A stretch of DNA of 64,000 bases from the NCBI GenBank assembly GCA_013398055.1, contig VZRS01007639.1:98423-162422 (forward strand), read 5' to 3'. This document shows, piece by piece, positions 42,601 through 52,682 of the stretch (the first letter of the stretch is position 1; each line of letters starts with the position of its first letter). The position numbers were made by a program, and so were the translations under genes. This DNA is from Ifrita kowaldi (lineage: Eukaryota > Chordata > Aves > Passeriformes > Cinclosomatidae). The notes below the pieces were generated by a model. That model did not search any database, was not told the DNA's origin, and was given only the letters and a program-made list of their open reading frames with translations.

Positions 42601-45600
42601 CAGTGACCAAGTTGTATCAAGTGGTGCTCAGTAGTGGTAAGCTGTCTCCAAGGCACAAAAGATGGTGGGCTTTTGAAAAATTGGCACCATCCCTTCAAAA
42701 TGTGACTATAGCCATGGAAGAGGACATTCATTTTAAGAGCGATTTTCCTAAGATGGTTATAACCCCACAAGGAATGGCTCAGCACAGTGTTAGAGCTGTG
42801 GTGACCTTGGCTCTCCCCATGGCTCCACCACAGACTTTCTGGATGAACCTCAGGGAAACCACTCACCTCCTGGATGTCCAAAGCATAGCTGTAACAACTG
42901 GCTCCTACAGGAGTTGGAGCTCAAACCCACAGATCACTATTTAATTGTTTCACCTCATTTTGGTACCCTCCAGAGAATAAAAACATGACAAAGGAAGTAG
43001 CATGAAGGATGCTATTCCTCATGTACAGTCCTGATTAAAAATGTATCTTCCCAAGAGGGCAATGTGAATGTCTCTCAGTTACATCCCTACACAGGCCAGC
43101 TAAGCCTGCATTGCCTCCAGCGGGTATTTACAGGAACTCTCCAGGTTCCAGGCTGCATGGCGTTAGAGCGTGCACCAGATGGGAAGGTTGCACTCTCCCC
43201 TCTTCTCCTCCCAAAGGCTATTTCATTTCCTCACACCGAAACAACAGCCTGCAGCTCTGCCCTGCTGAATCTGCTGCACCAGGTGTCCCCAGGTATCTCC
43301 AGGCGCCTTCGCTCCTCCTCCCTGAGCTGCACTCTGCTGGGGAAGCCATAATGCTTGATTTGTGCAGAGTGGCAAAAATATGCAAATAAGTGACAGCTCC
43401 GAACACGTGCCTTGGAAGCTGTTTCTTTAACAAATGCTTTGCTGTCTTCCCCTGTCAGACTTGTGTGCAAAGGATTTAACCTTTTTGTGTCAACAACAAA
43501 GCACCGTTCAACAAAAAGGAACATTTATTTAGTTACCACACAGCTCAGAAAGGTATTTCTACCCAACCCTCATTGCTATCTTTTGTGATTAAAAAAATAT
43601 TCACACTCATTTTTAAAGTAACACTTGTACCTCAAATAAAGGGAGATATCTTTTACCATCAGGCATTTAATAGAGATTAGAAATATCAGCAGAGATCAAA
43701 TGCCTTATTGTGTACAGGAAACATGATATGAAGGCTTTGAGATCTCCATCAACAGCAGGACCCCAATTTTTCTCATCTACCCAGGAACAGATAAATTTAG
43801 TCCCTGAAGTTGGTATTTTTTCGCAGGAACAATAATTTTTTTTTTTTTTTAAGCCTAATGTCCCTTAACTAGTGTCTTTATTCTGAGGCAGTGCTGCACA
43901 AGGCCAAACACGCTGACTCAGCTCCATGGCCCAGCCAGACATTAGGATAATTGCAAGTCCCTCAAGCCGCCAGACCTCAGAACAAAGACACTGCTCCAGC
44001 CTTAAGTCGTCCCACATGCGGCTGCTGCGCCAGAGTAGCCGAGGGGCTCTGGGATCACCACAGGCCAACGTTCCCCAGGAAGGCGAGGCAACAGGAGAAG
44101 CATAGCCTGCCAAGCCCTGATGCTTCATCACAGAGGCAGCCAGCCTCACACAAGGTACAGCAGACCTTCCCATTCACCACGCTGGCATCCCAGGGACCCA
44201 ACAGCAAGGGTTCTCGGGCACCATGCTGAAGGTGTGGTGAGGTGAAGTGGGAGATGCTGACAGTGTGAAGGGAAGGCTGAGGAGGAATCCAGAAATTAAG
44301 TTACATTAGGTGCACGTTAAACTCAGCAACCTCAGCTGTCTTCTTAACACTTATAAAAAACAAGTCCTGCATTTTTTTTGTGATTTTTGCATTCATCTAC
44401 AACTGGCCGGGATGGTTTCACACATGCCAGCCATGCCAATCCCTTGTCCCACAGCTGCTCTCTGACTGGGATTTTTTCAAGTGAAAGGAACCACCCATTA
44501 AAGTATTTCATTATCTCCTACATTGGTAAGGACAGAGCCTGCAAAAATCCATACTTGAGCAAGACTGAGGACTTCCATCACATCATGGACCAGTGGCAGC
44601 TTTAAGGACTGATGGCTCACAAACCATCAGAGCTAAGCAAGTCCCATCCATCTTCGGAGAGCTGAGGGACCCAATGAGCTTATACCACGCAATAGTTTAA
44701 CAGACTGAACTGAGGATAAGCCCATGGTCTACAGTTCAAAATATATAAATTACTGAGCTCAAATAAGAGTAAAGAACAATGGAAGAGCAAGGGATGGCTA
44801 CAAGCTTGCCCCCTCCATGCTTTGCAGCACACAGCAAAGGTTACAGGAGGGCCTCCACGTCAACTGAACATCTGGCATTTTTGGTGTGGGTCCAGGATGT
44901 TTGATGGGTATGGCCAGACACAGTACGCACACAGAGTACCTCACCCAGCCTCCGAGTGTTCAAAGGTCTAGGATCCCCTAATTTATACAACGTACTATGC
45001 TGCCTGTGAAGACACGGTGATAAATATATTCTGTTTAAAAGCAGATACTTCTCAAATCATAACTTGCAGATGCTTGAAGTCTTTCATGTGGGTAAGACAA
45101 ATGAGAGCCATAGAGACTGATTTTGTAGCCAGGGAGTACAGGAAGCAACAGCAGGAGAACACTATTGAAAGCCTGGATACACTTATGGCTTTAATGGATT
45201 GGTCATCAAATATAACAACACACATATGCAGTTTTTACCTTGCTTTGTAGTTCGCTCCCCGCCCTCCCCAGCTATTCCCCATATATCTAGCAAAGTGGAA
45301 ATTATTTTGAGTTTAGTTTATTAAATGGACACACATGGTACTCACATCTGCTGGAAGATATTTGAGGGAAACGCTGACAAATATCATTTACATATTTAGT
45401 TGGAGACCTTTTCATCTGAGACATTTCCTCTGACATATCAACTACCCTAAGTACATCGACCCATCAGTGCTAATGACAGGAGGTTTTTCTATAAAGTGTC
45501 TGGTGCACACCTGGGCAATTCAGGGACAAATCCTGACTTATGGAGGAGGCAAGAAGAACATTCTCTGCAGGTCAGAGATTCCCATGCTAATGTGCCCATC

Positions 45601-48600
45601 ACTGGTGGCATGCCAACCATCAACACAGAACACCTGTGCTGGGCACTGGCTGAAGCCTCCAGCCTTACCCAGGTCAGGAGCTGCTGAGGCTCTGGCCAGC
45701 ACACGGAGGAGCCACCACTGGCTTTTGCTATCCATGCTGTGAGCTCCTATCCCATCCCAAGCCTGGAGGCAAACCTGCACCTCTGGCTTCAGCAGGTCAT
45801 TCAGAGCTGTGGCAGAAAACATTGTTTGGCCCTGGTTTTTACAGGAGAACATACAAGACAACAGTAAGGAGAACAGTGTCCTACTGAGAGGAGCATGGTT
45901 GCATGGCAAGAGGAGGTGCTTTGGTGTCAGCATCCCGGTTCATGTAGGTAGAGAGTACCTAAGCATGGCGCAGGAGGCAGAGACTAGAACCAGGCAGATG
46001 CCCACATCAGCAAAGGTCATCAACCAATTTCCAAATGCCTGGTATGCAGGTTTTGGAAACGTGTCCCACATGCTCTACTTTTTTATAACCATGACTGTAC
46101 ACACGTTCACCTGCTGGTGTTCAAGGCTGATATACGCAGAGCTGGTTCTCAACCCACACATTCTTCATCCTTCCTTGGCACTGTTGTGGCCACCGTGTGT
46201 CTCCTCCCAATTCTTCACTCCAGCAAAGACTCTCTAGTTACTTATTTACCAGACAAAACACAGACTAACTACAGTTACAGTTCTGTAAAGAATAAACAAT
46301 TGTTCACAAGAACTGCACATTCCACACGGTTTTATTCAACATGTATGACCCCGAACCACAATATATACAATAATTGTCTCCACATGGCAAATCCACATTG
46401 TGGTTCCTAAAAAAATAATAATAATTTTTAGAACACATGCCACTAAAAAATGCAGTACATTTTAGCAATATCTAATGAAAGATTTTGTACAAGCAATTTC
46501 CATTCTTCTGTGTTCTCTAGCACATGGTGCCGTGAAACCATTTGTAAAAACACTTAGGCATTTTATAGTGTTTTTAGCTGAAAGCTGCATTAAAAGCATT
46601 GGCTCAAATTCTGTTGTGAAATTTCACATGTAGAGGGAATCACATTAGGTATGTATCAAGCCAAAATGTGCCCTGTTCATTAATCTAACTTTCCTATATT
46701 AACCCTTCAGAAAGGAATATATTGAGACACAGGAAAGTTAATTATCTGCCCAAAATTCTTCAATCCAATGCAGGAGGGGGAAAAAAAAAAAAAAGACGAC
46801 AGTCTCTCGGAAATTTTTTATTTCTTCACCTGTAAAAAAGTGCAACATCATTGAAAGAATATCAAGATGTTCACTCAAAGCTCAAAGAACATGCTGTTCT
46901 TTATTTTGGTAAAAGATTTGACAAACTAACATATTCAGATAACCCCTTACTGGCTAGTCATTAATCCAGACTTTCATACCACTGACCCATACTCCCATGA
47001 ACAAATCTGCTTCTCCAACAAAAATTCTCAGTGCAGAAAACTAGTATTCTGTTCTAGTGCCTTTCTCCTGATGACCTTCATGCTGTAATCAGTTATTTCT
47101 GCCTGCAGCCCTTAATGTTAAGGTCTTCTTTGGCATTTCAATTATCCAAGTGTTTATATGAAGACTGTAGCAATTTGATACAACCAGGTAGTAACTCCTA
47201 TGGTAATAAACCCCCAATATTCACTGTGAATTATATTAGAATAATTCCGGTGGGGTTTTTTTCCATTTGCTGCCTTTTTTTTTTTTTTTCTTTTTTTTAA
47301 ACCACAATCTCGGAACACATCTAATAGTTAAAGGTGGAACAAATAACAAATAAACAGCAGAACTATTTTCAAGCCCATATACTCTTTCCAACTTCATTCC
47401 AGATCTAGAATTCTATGCATGCAGAGGATGACCCGAGTTTCATGCCTTCAGCACCATGAAAACACTGTCCAGATTTAGTCACATTACGAGTCCCTAAAGG
47501 AACTCAGTTTGAACATGTTAAATAAATAAATAAATACATAGACACATACATACATGCATAAGATTTAGGTGATACATTTTGCAAGAATCTCTTTTGCCCT
47601 GAGGAGCCTCTGGCCCCACCTAAGTGTAGCGTGGCAGGAGAAGTGCCCACAGCAGCCACCACAGGCTGCGCAGATCCTGCTGGCAGCTGCCAGCTTGGAA
47701 GCAGGGAGCAAAGCTGCACGCCCTGCGCGGGTCACCACGCTGGCATGCACAACAAAGCGGGAGGCAACGGAGTACAAAAGGGCCAGGCATGGAGACTGAA
47801 GCTGGATGTCACACAGGGACAAAAGCCCCGGGTAAAGAGAGAGGCCAGGAGGCAGGACAGGCTCAGCTCTGCAGGAGGAGGGCGTCATCCATAGGACCCT
47901 GATGTTACGTACTCTACATATCTGGACGAATCAGGTATTAGGTTGTGCTCTCAAACCTAGCTGAAACTTCTGATGATTTTGGCTTTAATTAGCAAGTTTT
48001 TCCTTTCTCATGTATATAATGGGGTAGCAATACAAGCTATTGTTACTATAACTCAAGTGTATTATCAGAACTGTGGAAGCCACATTCAAGAATCAGGAAC
48101 CTGCTGTGTGAAGTACTGTACAGACACTTCACATCACAGCAGCGTTGTGTAGATACACCTGTGTCTGCAACAAAGGAAGATATCTTAGTAAGACCAACAA
48201 AGAACCTCAAAAGAAATAAACAGTTCCGTGTCAGATTTGGACATTATCGTGCAGAAGATGCACACTGATCAATCAGGATAAAAATCAATATGAAGGAGTG
48301 ACCCAAGTGCTAACTGAAGAAGTTCTTAGGGGAAAAAATGGAAATATAGCAATAAAGACAAAGGAACTCACATGCATCAGAGGGATACTGACATTTTCTG
48401 TGGTATCAGCAGCACAGGTGAGAGAACTGGGACAAAAATTCCACCCGGTTTTCACTGCCCTCAGTGACCCATGAGCACACTTTTATTCTGTTGTAAGGAA
48501 CCCTAAAAAACCACACTGCAAACAAACAAATGGTTGTGTGGCCAACAAGGCCTTAATTACTGACATGACAGAGCTGTCATTGTTGGTATTCATGTTTTGG

Positions 48601-51600
48601 TTTTGTCATGATATGGAGAAATACAATCAGCAAAGCAAAGGTCCTCCTTTCATGTAATCTGTTGCTGTTCCAGGTTTCAAAGACCCTGTGCAACCCCTCA
48701 AACTCATCAAGAAGCAGACATGTTTCAAAGCAAAGATTTGTACCGCAGTTGTAAATAAAAAGATTGATTGCTTTAAAGTTTGAGGGTTTTTCACAAGATT
48801 TTGATTCAGAAACCAATTTCATTTGGCAACATCCTTCTACCTGCACTTATTATGCAAAAGAGATAAATAACACACAGCAGCCACCACATGTAACGTGCCT
48901 GTCCAAATATGCACCACGTGCCTGTTCTTCATGTTGGGCTGCTGCTTGTCATCAATTCCCAAAATAATTAACTTTCTGAAGGAACGGCTGGAGGAGAATA
49001 GTGCTTCCTCCACCTGCTGGTGAGGAGGAAGAAAAGATGTCGTGGCTCAGGCAGAAAGAGGGAGATGAAGGTGGAAGAGAAGCAGGCTCCTGTAACTGCT
49101 CCTCATCACCTGCCAAGTGCAGCCTAAGGAGAGAAAGGAAGGCAAACTTCCTGGCTTTTGCAAACGACAAACAGAAAACACCTATCTGTAATTTAAATCT
49201 GCATGCTAGTGAGTATTTACTCCAGTGGAATCATTTACTCAAAGAAGAATCCAGCAGCATTTACCATCTTCATGCACCATGCACAGAATCTGCCAGAGGT
49301 GGTCTACACACCTTAACGAAGGCTGAAATAAGTGTAACTGTGGACTTCTTGGCTAACAAACATTGAATACATAACACGAACAAGAGTTCTGTTCTTCACT
49401 TTAACATGTGCAAGATGACAAGTGGAAAAAACACCCACAAAAACAATACCATGAGTGTTACTTCACAGGCTTGAGATATCATCTCTTCATCCTCACACTC
49501 GCTAACAGGTGCCTTAATTTAAAATGCCATAAGTTACAACTGTGTATCCTGAGACAGTACTAATGAAGAAACCTTGCTGGCAAAATTAGGCACCTCACAC
49601 ATCATATACTGGGTAATATTTTAACTGCTCCATGCAGCATGCAATACTGTCTGTAGTCACTGTGGTAACTACTGCACAAATTCATGTAAGTTGTTTCCAA
49701 TAACAAACCAAATGTATCATACAATCTACCCCGGAGCTTTATGGCAGGAAACTTTATGATCACGTTCCACTACATTATAAGGAAAGACAATAAAGTTAAA
49801 GTTAAGAGGAATAACAATTTGAATAAACCTGTAACCTGTTAACACGTACCAAATACTACTTTCATTCAACAGAAATCCTGCTATTGATTTCCAGTGGCAC
49901 AGGATTAAAGCATATCTGTACTTTGCACTGAACTGTCTTCTCACCTTGATTTTACTTTATTTACCCAAACCTGCCAGTTTGTTTCATTTCTGAGCTCTAT
50001 TTATACAGATGACGACAAATCCAAAGTTTGCACTTCACATTAAAAGCCTGGCTAATCACGCAAATCTCTTTATTAAATGTCATACAGCTGAAGAAATTCT
50101 TGACAGACAAGAGAAGTGGAAAGGCCAAACAGGAGAATTGCTTGAACAAGACTGATGAATGGGAACAGGAGGTCCAGCTTTGCAGTCTGTTACCATACAG
50201 CTTCAAATACCTGCTTACCACTGAGTAAAGAAAGAGATGATCAGCTAAACCAGTAGCAGAATAGGAAGCAAACAGCCTGGACTAGAGCAACCTTGGGAGT
50301 CTCGGCTGCGATAGGATTGGCATCGGATGTGGTGCAACAGACAGTGCCGGCCACATCCCCTGCTCTATGCATCCCCTGCTGGACACGGCAGCATCTGGTC
50401 CAACCTGCTCATGGATGATGCAAACACTGCCCACTAATAAGAACTGAGAAGAGAAAAGGGAAGAGAAAGAGAGGGGGAAAAAACAAAGGAAAACTGCCCT
50501 TCTCTAATCAGTCATCCTGTCTGTTCTCTTATCTCGCCCACGGAAAGCAATCAGTGCTCACTGTAACAGCCAGACAAGGGAACTGTCAGAAAACAAGAAG
50601 CATTTTCCATTCACCGAGATCTGGCTGGATTCCTGACAACTAGCTTTTATTCTGCAAGCAGGCAAACTGTGGATATTTTACATACACTCACAGATGTTAC
50701 AGTTCAAATAGACACGTTACACCAGAACTCGCCTGCAGACTAGTTAATAATTATGAAGTGCCACACGCCAAGGCTTGCGTTACTCCAGTAAAAAACTCAC
50801 ACCCTGGTAAGGACTTGTTCAGCTTCCACATACCAGCTGATACAGCAAATGTTACACTTTTACTGCATTTAAAATTGCATAGGTACTGATTTTCACTCTC
50901 TCCATTTCTAGATGGCATTAGCCATATAAATTCAGTTCAGACCATATCATCAAAGTATCCTTTAGCTGTGCAGCTGAATAGCTTGACAGTTAGCAAAATA
51001 TGGAAAGACCTAGTGTGTTGTTAAGTTAGATGAGACACACATCTACTCTACATCCTTTCCTCTGTGAGGACTCTTTCCAAAGCCAAATCTCATGGTACAT
51101 TACTGTCACCTTTTTTTTGTTAATTTCTCAACTCCTTGAAAAAAGATGTTTTCAATTTATTTGCTTATTTACTACATTTTATAATGCAACTCAAGACTAA
51201 TCTACTTAAAAAAATAATAGTTAGCATATAATATAGCCCTGAAGCTTTTGTGAGCCTGAAGTTGTAAAACAGCCAAGACAGCAAACTTTGAAAATCATGG
51301 ACTTAGAGTGAGCATGTGCAGAGATGTCCATCTCTGGTTTCTCTTTAGCCAGCCTCCAAATGAGCTAATAAACTGAAAGCATATATGATATGAGTCTACA
51401 ACTTGGCTGAAACTCTCATTTTCACTGTCGACACAAAGATATTCAGTTGCAAAGTAAGTGTTCCTTATTAAAGTCATAGCATCTGAAATTTCATTTTCTG
51501 TTTTACAGATCCTTCTGCCTCTGGGTGTGTGTTGAGCTCCTCAGCAACCGAAAGGGAAAGATAAATGTAACGTCACTAGGGAAATGCCTTGCTTTTAGAT

Positions 51601-52682
51601 GAAGTCTAGTGAAAACTCAATTAGTCTACTTCAGGGCAAAGACCTCTGTAGAAAACCACCTATTTCTCTGAGCAATCTTTAACACAACAACGCCTGCCTC
51701 TCATTCGCCTGCCCTCTGTGGATAGTTACGTATTTCTGGGAAGGAAAAATGACAATAATTCTAACTAACGTGTACATTGCTTCAATTGCATTTCTGCGCC
51801 CGGCTGGAGCGCTGTACCAGTGAGGAAATGCTGAAGCTGAGTTATTGCTGGACAACCCCCGGGCTGCTTCAAGTCTCGAGCCAGCCGGCACCGCTGAGCA
51901 GTGAAACGGATCGTAAAAACCAATGGGGTGGGTTGCAGACCCTGCAATTTTTTTAGGTGTCAGCAAAGTCCAGGTCACAAAAGTATGACCGAATCACGGC
52001 ATCTTTAACCAGAGAAGCAAACGTTTTCCCTTCTGACAGCACTTAGTGAGCAGCGTTGGTTAGCCAGGGGATGTGACAGGTTTCTCCAAAACGTGAATTT
52101 CCACTGGGAAAAAAAAACTATTCACAGTAGACCCGCACGTAAAAAAACAGAACAAAAACAATAAGCCACCCTATTTTTCCAATAATAACACATCCCTTCA
52201 AAACGTAGCAATGTGCTACTACAGTACCTCCACCACTCCTCCCAGATGAAAGTCTCTCTGCAGGGCTGGCACTCTGAACAAAGCCCCGGACCACAGGCAC
52301 GGGTGGGATGCTGAGCGGGTCCCCGCGGGCTGCCGGCCACGCCAGGCACCCGCGTCGCCACAACCCGCCAGCCCCGCACAGGACAGGGCTCCTGAGGGGA
52401 TGCACCCGGCCGGCTCCGATCCGAAATCGGCGCTGGAATCCGATCTTATATATACCTGTATATATAAGATAAAGAGGCAGAGAGAAGCCGCTCCGCCTGA
52501 CTTACCACTCTTCCAGAGAACCTCTCGATGGCCCGCTTGACTTTGCCATAGGTGCCTTTGCCCAAGGTCTCCTGCAGCTCGTAGCGATGCTTCAGGTTGT
52601 GCTTGTGGTGATGCCGTTTCACCCCCTGCTGCTTCCTCGCCGCCGTTACCTCCGGGGACGGAGCCGCCCCGACCGGCTCCTC
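8505..52682 (-). CDS. NUAK1: NUAK1 (ARK5), AMPK-related Ser/Thr protein kinase; seven coding exons, N-terminus lost in a gap
   Basis: NUAK1 is an LKB1-activated kinase of the AMPK-related family. It phosphorylates MYPT1 and acts in cell adhesion, axon branching, senescence and stress responses, in cytoplasm and nucleus. The seven exons splice with GT/AG junctions and compatible phases (0, 1, 0, 0, 0, 1) to 640 visible residues. The kinase domain has the GKGTYG loop, VAIK lysine, HRDLKLEN catalytic loop, DFG and a QTFCGSP T-loop. The tail has three GILK motifs that bind PP1-beta, the ESGYYS degron recognised by SCF beta-TrCP, and an AKT-type RQRIRS site. Adding 21 residues to visible numbering places K84, D178, T211, S476 and S600 exactly as in human NUAK1 (661 aa). 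The paralogue NUAK2 is excluded by the triple GILK tail and the HHHKHNLKHRYEL leader. The start codon is not in the sequence because of the N run. No frameshift or internal stop is seen. Confidence 0.97.
9659..10744 (-). other. NUAK1: NUAK1 intron 6
   Basis: A 1,086-bp phase-1 intron with donor GTATGA at 10744 and acceptor CTATAG ending at 9659. I see no gene or recognisable repeat inside; it is AT-rich, with a plus-strand open frame of about 73 codons (9695-9916) that lacks any family signature. Confidence 0.85.
10745..10877 (-). CDS. NUAK1: NUAK1 coding exon 6: kinase lower C-lobe
   Basis: A 133-bp exon encoding 44 residues plus one base, beginning VDSWALGVLLYTLVYGTMPF and ending GEYREPTQTS. 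The acceptor CAG ends at 10878 and the donor GTATGA starts at 10744. It carries the invariant DxWxxGV motif (helix F, with the structural Asp) and the PFDG loop typical of AMPK-related kinases. Exon phase is 0 to 1. Confidence 0.97.
10878..11184 (-). other. NUAK1: NUAK1 intron 5
   Basis: A short 307-bp phase-0 intron with donor GTAAGA at 11184 and acceptor TTTCAG ending at 10878. Nothing else is recognised in it. Confidence 0.9.
11185..11304 (-). CDS. NUAK1: NUAK1 coding exon 5: DFG motif and activation loop
   Basis: A 120-bp exon of exactly 40 codons, phase 0 at both ends. It begins IADFGLSNLY with the metal-binding DFG aspartate (human D196). It continues through FLQTFCGSPLYASPE, where the Thr codon at 11253-11251 is the LKB1 phosphorylation site (human T211), and ends in RPYRGPE. 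The acceptor TTGCAG ends at 11305 and the donor GTAAGA starts at 11184. Skipping this exon would keep frame but remove the whole activation segment. Confidence 0.97.
11305..17700 (-). other. NUAK1: NUAK1 intron 4
   Basis: A 6,396-bp phase-0 intron with donor GTAGGA at 17700 and acceptor TTGCAG ending at 11305. It contains only small simple repeats (a TA run near 13294 and TA-rich DNA at 17026-17048) and short unrecognisable open frames on both strands. I see no nested gene. Confidence 0.85.
13292..13309. repeat. (TA)n dinucleotide repeat
   Basis: An alternating AT run in NUAK1 intron 4, directly visible. It is short and likely polymorphic. Confidence 0.8.
17701..17766 (-). CDS. NUAK1: NUAK1 coding exon 4: catalytic loop
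   Basis: A 66-bp exon of exactly 22 codons, phase 0 at both ends. It begins NGVVHRDLKLENILL and ends in DDNFNIK. It carries the HRD catalytic aspartate (codon 17748-17746, human D178) and the magnesium-binding Asn of the LKLEN segment. The acceptor TTTCAG ends at 17767. The donor is GTAGGA, weaker than the GTAAG donors of exons 1 and 5. Being short and symmetric, it could in principle be skipped in frame, giving a catalytically dead protein. Confidence 0.97.
17767..19053 (-). other. NUAK1: NUAK1 intron 3
   Basis: A 1,287-bp phase-0 intron with donor GTGAGC at 19053 and acceptor TTTCAG ending at 17767. It contains a G-quadruplex-type G-rich tract on the plus strand at 17988-18015, read as C-runs in the transcript, about 220 nt upstream of exon 4. 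No gene is seen inside. Confidence 0.88.
17988..18015 (+). other. G-quadruplex-forming motif (template strand of NUAK1)
   Basis: Four G-runs separated by one- or two-base linkers: six Gs, T, six Gs, T, GGAGGG, CT, six Gs. This satisfies the classic G3+N1-7 pattern with very short loops. It is on the plus strand, so NUAK1 RNA would carry the complementary C-tracts. It lies in intron 3, about 220 nt before the 66-nt exon 4. Folding and function are inference. Confidence 0.7.
19054..19205 (-). CDS. NUAK1: NUAK1 coding exon 3: hinge and mid kinase domain
   Basis: A 152-bp exon. Its first two bases (TG) complete a Val codon from exon 2, followed by 50 codons beginning FENKDKIVIIMEYASKGELY and ending AVHYCHK. 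It covers the beta-5 strand, the MEYASKGELYDYI hinge and helix D, the RRRLSERETRHFFRQI segment and helix E. The acceptor GTGCAG ends at 19206 and the donor GTGAGC starts at 19053. In the parts visible, this is among the best conserved stretches of NUAK1. Confidence 0.97.
24071..24094. repeat. Short G-run/C-run inverted repeat
   Basis: AGGGGGG at 24071-24077 pairs with CCCCCCT at 24088-24094 around a 10-nt loop, giving a seven-base-pair G:C-rich stem in NUAK1 intron 2. It is directly visible; function is unknown. Confidence 0.7.
24560..25300. promoter_or_regulatory. Candidate intronic enhancer-like block, AT-rich with homeobox/SOX-type motifs
   Basis: No open frame of 60 codons is present on either strand here. 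The block has several TAAT-type homeodomain core sites (for example GCTAATTTGG and ACTAATTGTC) and a CTTTGTT SOX-type core around 25040-25090, in otherwise non-repetitive DNA. That texture is typical of deeply conserved non-coding elements, but conservation cannot be judged from one sequence. This is a suggestion, not an identification. Confidence 0.25.
29409..29529 (-). CDS. NUAK1: NUAK1 coding exon 2: VAIK lysine and helix C
   Basis: A 121-bp exon encoding 40 residues plus one base, beginning VAIKSIRKDKIKDEQDMVHI and ending SHPHIITIYE. It contains the ATP-anchoring lysine (codon 29520-29518, human K84) and the helix C glutamate in the REIEIM segment. The acceptor TTATAG ends at 29530 and the donor GTTAGT starts at 29408. 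Small differences from human are seen in SLSHPHIIT, where human has SLNHPHIIS. Confidence 0.97.
30335..30355. repeat. (TG)n dinucleotide repeat, imperfect
   Basis: GTGTGTGTATGTGTGTGTATG in NUAK1 intron 1 forms a short TG run with TA interruptions. Confidence 0.75.
37790..37980 (-). mobile_element. Possible decayed CR1 LINE remnant
   Basis: On the plus strand a block near 37850 ('ctagtctggcatcctggaag') is followed by one near 37905-37960 ('gagttctgcttac', then TTTTCTAATACACTCTAAATC). These resemble the antisense of CR1 3' ends ('gttcttcctaacatctaatc'-type text). The similarity is weak and from memory, so this is a low-confidence call. If right, it is oriented like the 3' UTR copy, sense on the minus strand. 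Confidence 0.3.
38384..38431. repeat. A/G-rich homopurine tract
   Basis: Almost entirely purine on the plus strand, with A-runs separated by GGG, GGAGGGGG and GCAGG. It would be read as a long pyrimidine tract in the NUAK1 pre-mRNA within intron 1. Confidence 0.7.
43838..43851. repeat. Poly(T) tract
   Basis: A run of about 14 Ts on the plus strand in NUAK1 intron 1 (A-run in the transcript). It has no target-site duplication or attached retro-element that I can see. Confidence 0.7.
46777..46794. repeat. Poly(A) tract
   Basis: A run of As on the plus strand following GGAGGGGG in NUAK1 intron 1. No recognisable LINE or SINE body precedes it. Confidence 0.7.
47273..47300. repeat. Poly(T) tract
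   Basis: About 27 bases of T broken by a single C on the plus strand in NUAK1 intron 1. It is a simple low-complexity tract; no attached element is recognised. Confidence 0.75.
47518..47562. repeat. (AAAT)n then (ACAT)n tetranucleotide microsatellite
   Basis: AAAT units grade into ACAT/GCAT units over about 45 bp in NUAK1 intron 1. This compound microsatellite is likely polymorphic. Confidence 0.8.
50446..50483. repeat. 38-nt homopurine tract
   Basis: Uninterrupted purines (A and G only) on the plus strand in NUAK1 intron 1. Mirror-type purine tracts can form triplex DNA, but no function is shown here. Confidence 0.7.
52443..52470. other. Perfect 12-bp inverted repeat with 4-nt loop; TATA-like on both strands
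   Basis: ATCTTATATATA at 52443-52454 is followed by CCTG and by its exact reverse complement at 52459-52470. Each arm includes TATATAAG, a TATA-box-like word, so the same element reads as a TATA motif in both directions. It lies 36-63 bp inside intron 1 from the exon 1 donor. In the NUAK1 transcript the loop reads CAGG and forms CAG|GTATAT, a possible cryptic 5' splice site placed in the hairpin. The structure is seen in the sequence; any role is inference. Confidence 0.75.
52506..52682 (-). CDS. NUAK1: NUAK1 coding exon 1 (partial): N-terminal leader and glycine-rich loop
   Basis: The 59 codons visible downstream of the gap begin EEPVGAAPSPEVTAARK, then QGVKRHHHKHNLKHRYELQE and TLGKGTYGKVKRAIERFSG, ending in RV. 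The GVKRHHHKHNLKHRYELQETLGKG block is diagnostic of NUAK1, and GKGTYGKV is the ATP-binding glycine loop. The donor is GTG|GTAAGT at 52505, near-consensus. The exon is cut at 52682 by Ns; about 21 N-terminal residues including the initiator Met are missing compared with human. No in-frame ATG exists in the readable part, and no ATG occurs on the minus strand just upstream of the gap (52689-52860). Confidence 0.93.

Larger units (their letters stand above)
29530..52505 (-). other. NUAK1: NUAK1 intron 1
   Basis: A 22,976-bp phase-0 intron with a strong donor GTAAGT at 52505 and acceptor TTATAG ending at 29530. Its first 250 bp lie in the CpG island and hold a perfect TATA-containing hairpin. It contains small simple repeats, homopurine tracts, a possible CR1 remnant near 37790-37980, and two modest GC-rich patches (about 43870-44230 and 47580-47900). 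Open frames are short, overlap on both strands and match no family I recognise, so I call no nested gene. An intron of this size is a plausible home for regulatory elements. Confidence 0.85.

Noticed and set aside
46110..46410. Open frame in intron 1 between 46117 and 46410, considered as a nested exon
   Set aside because: No similarity to a known protein, no convincing acceptor/donor pair and AT-rich random-like composition.
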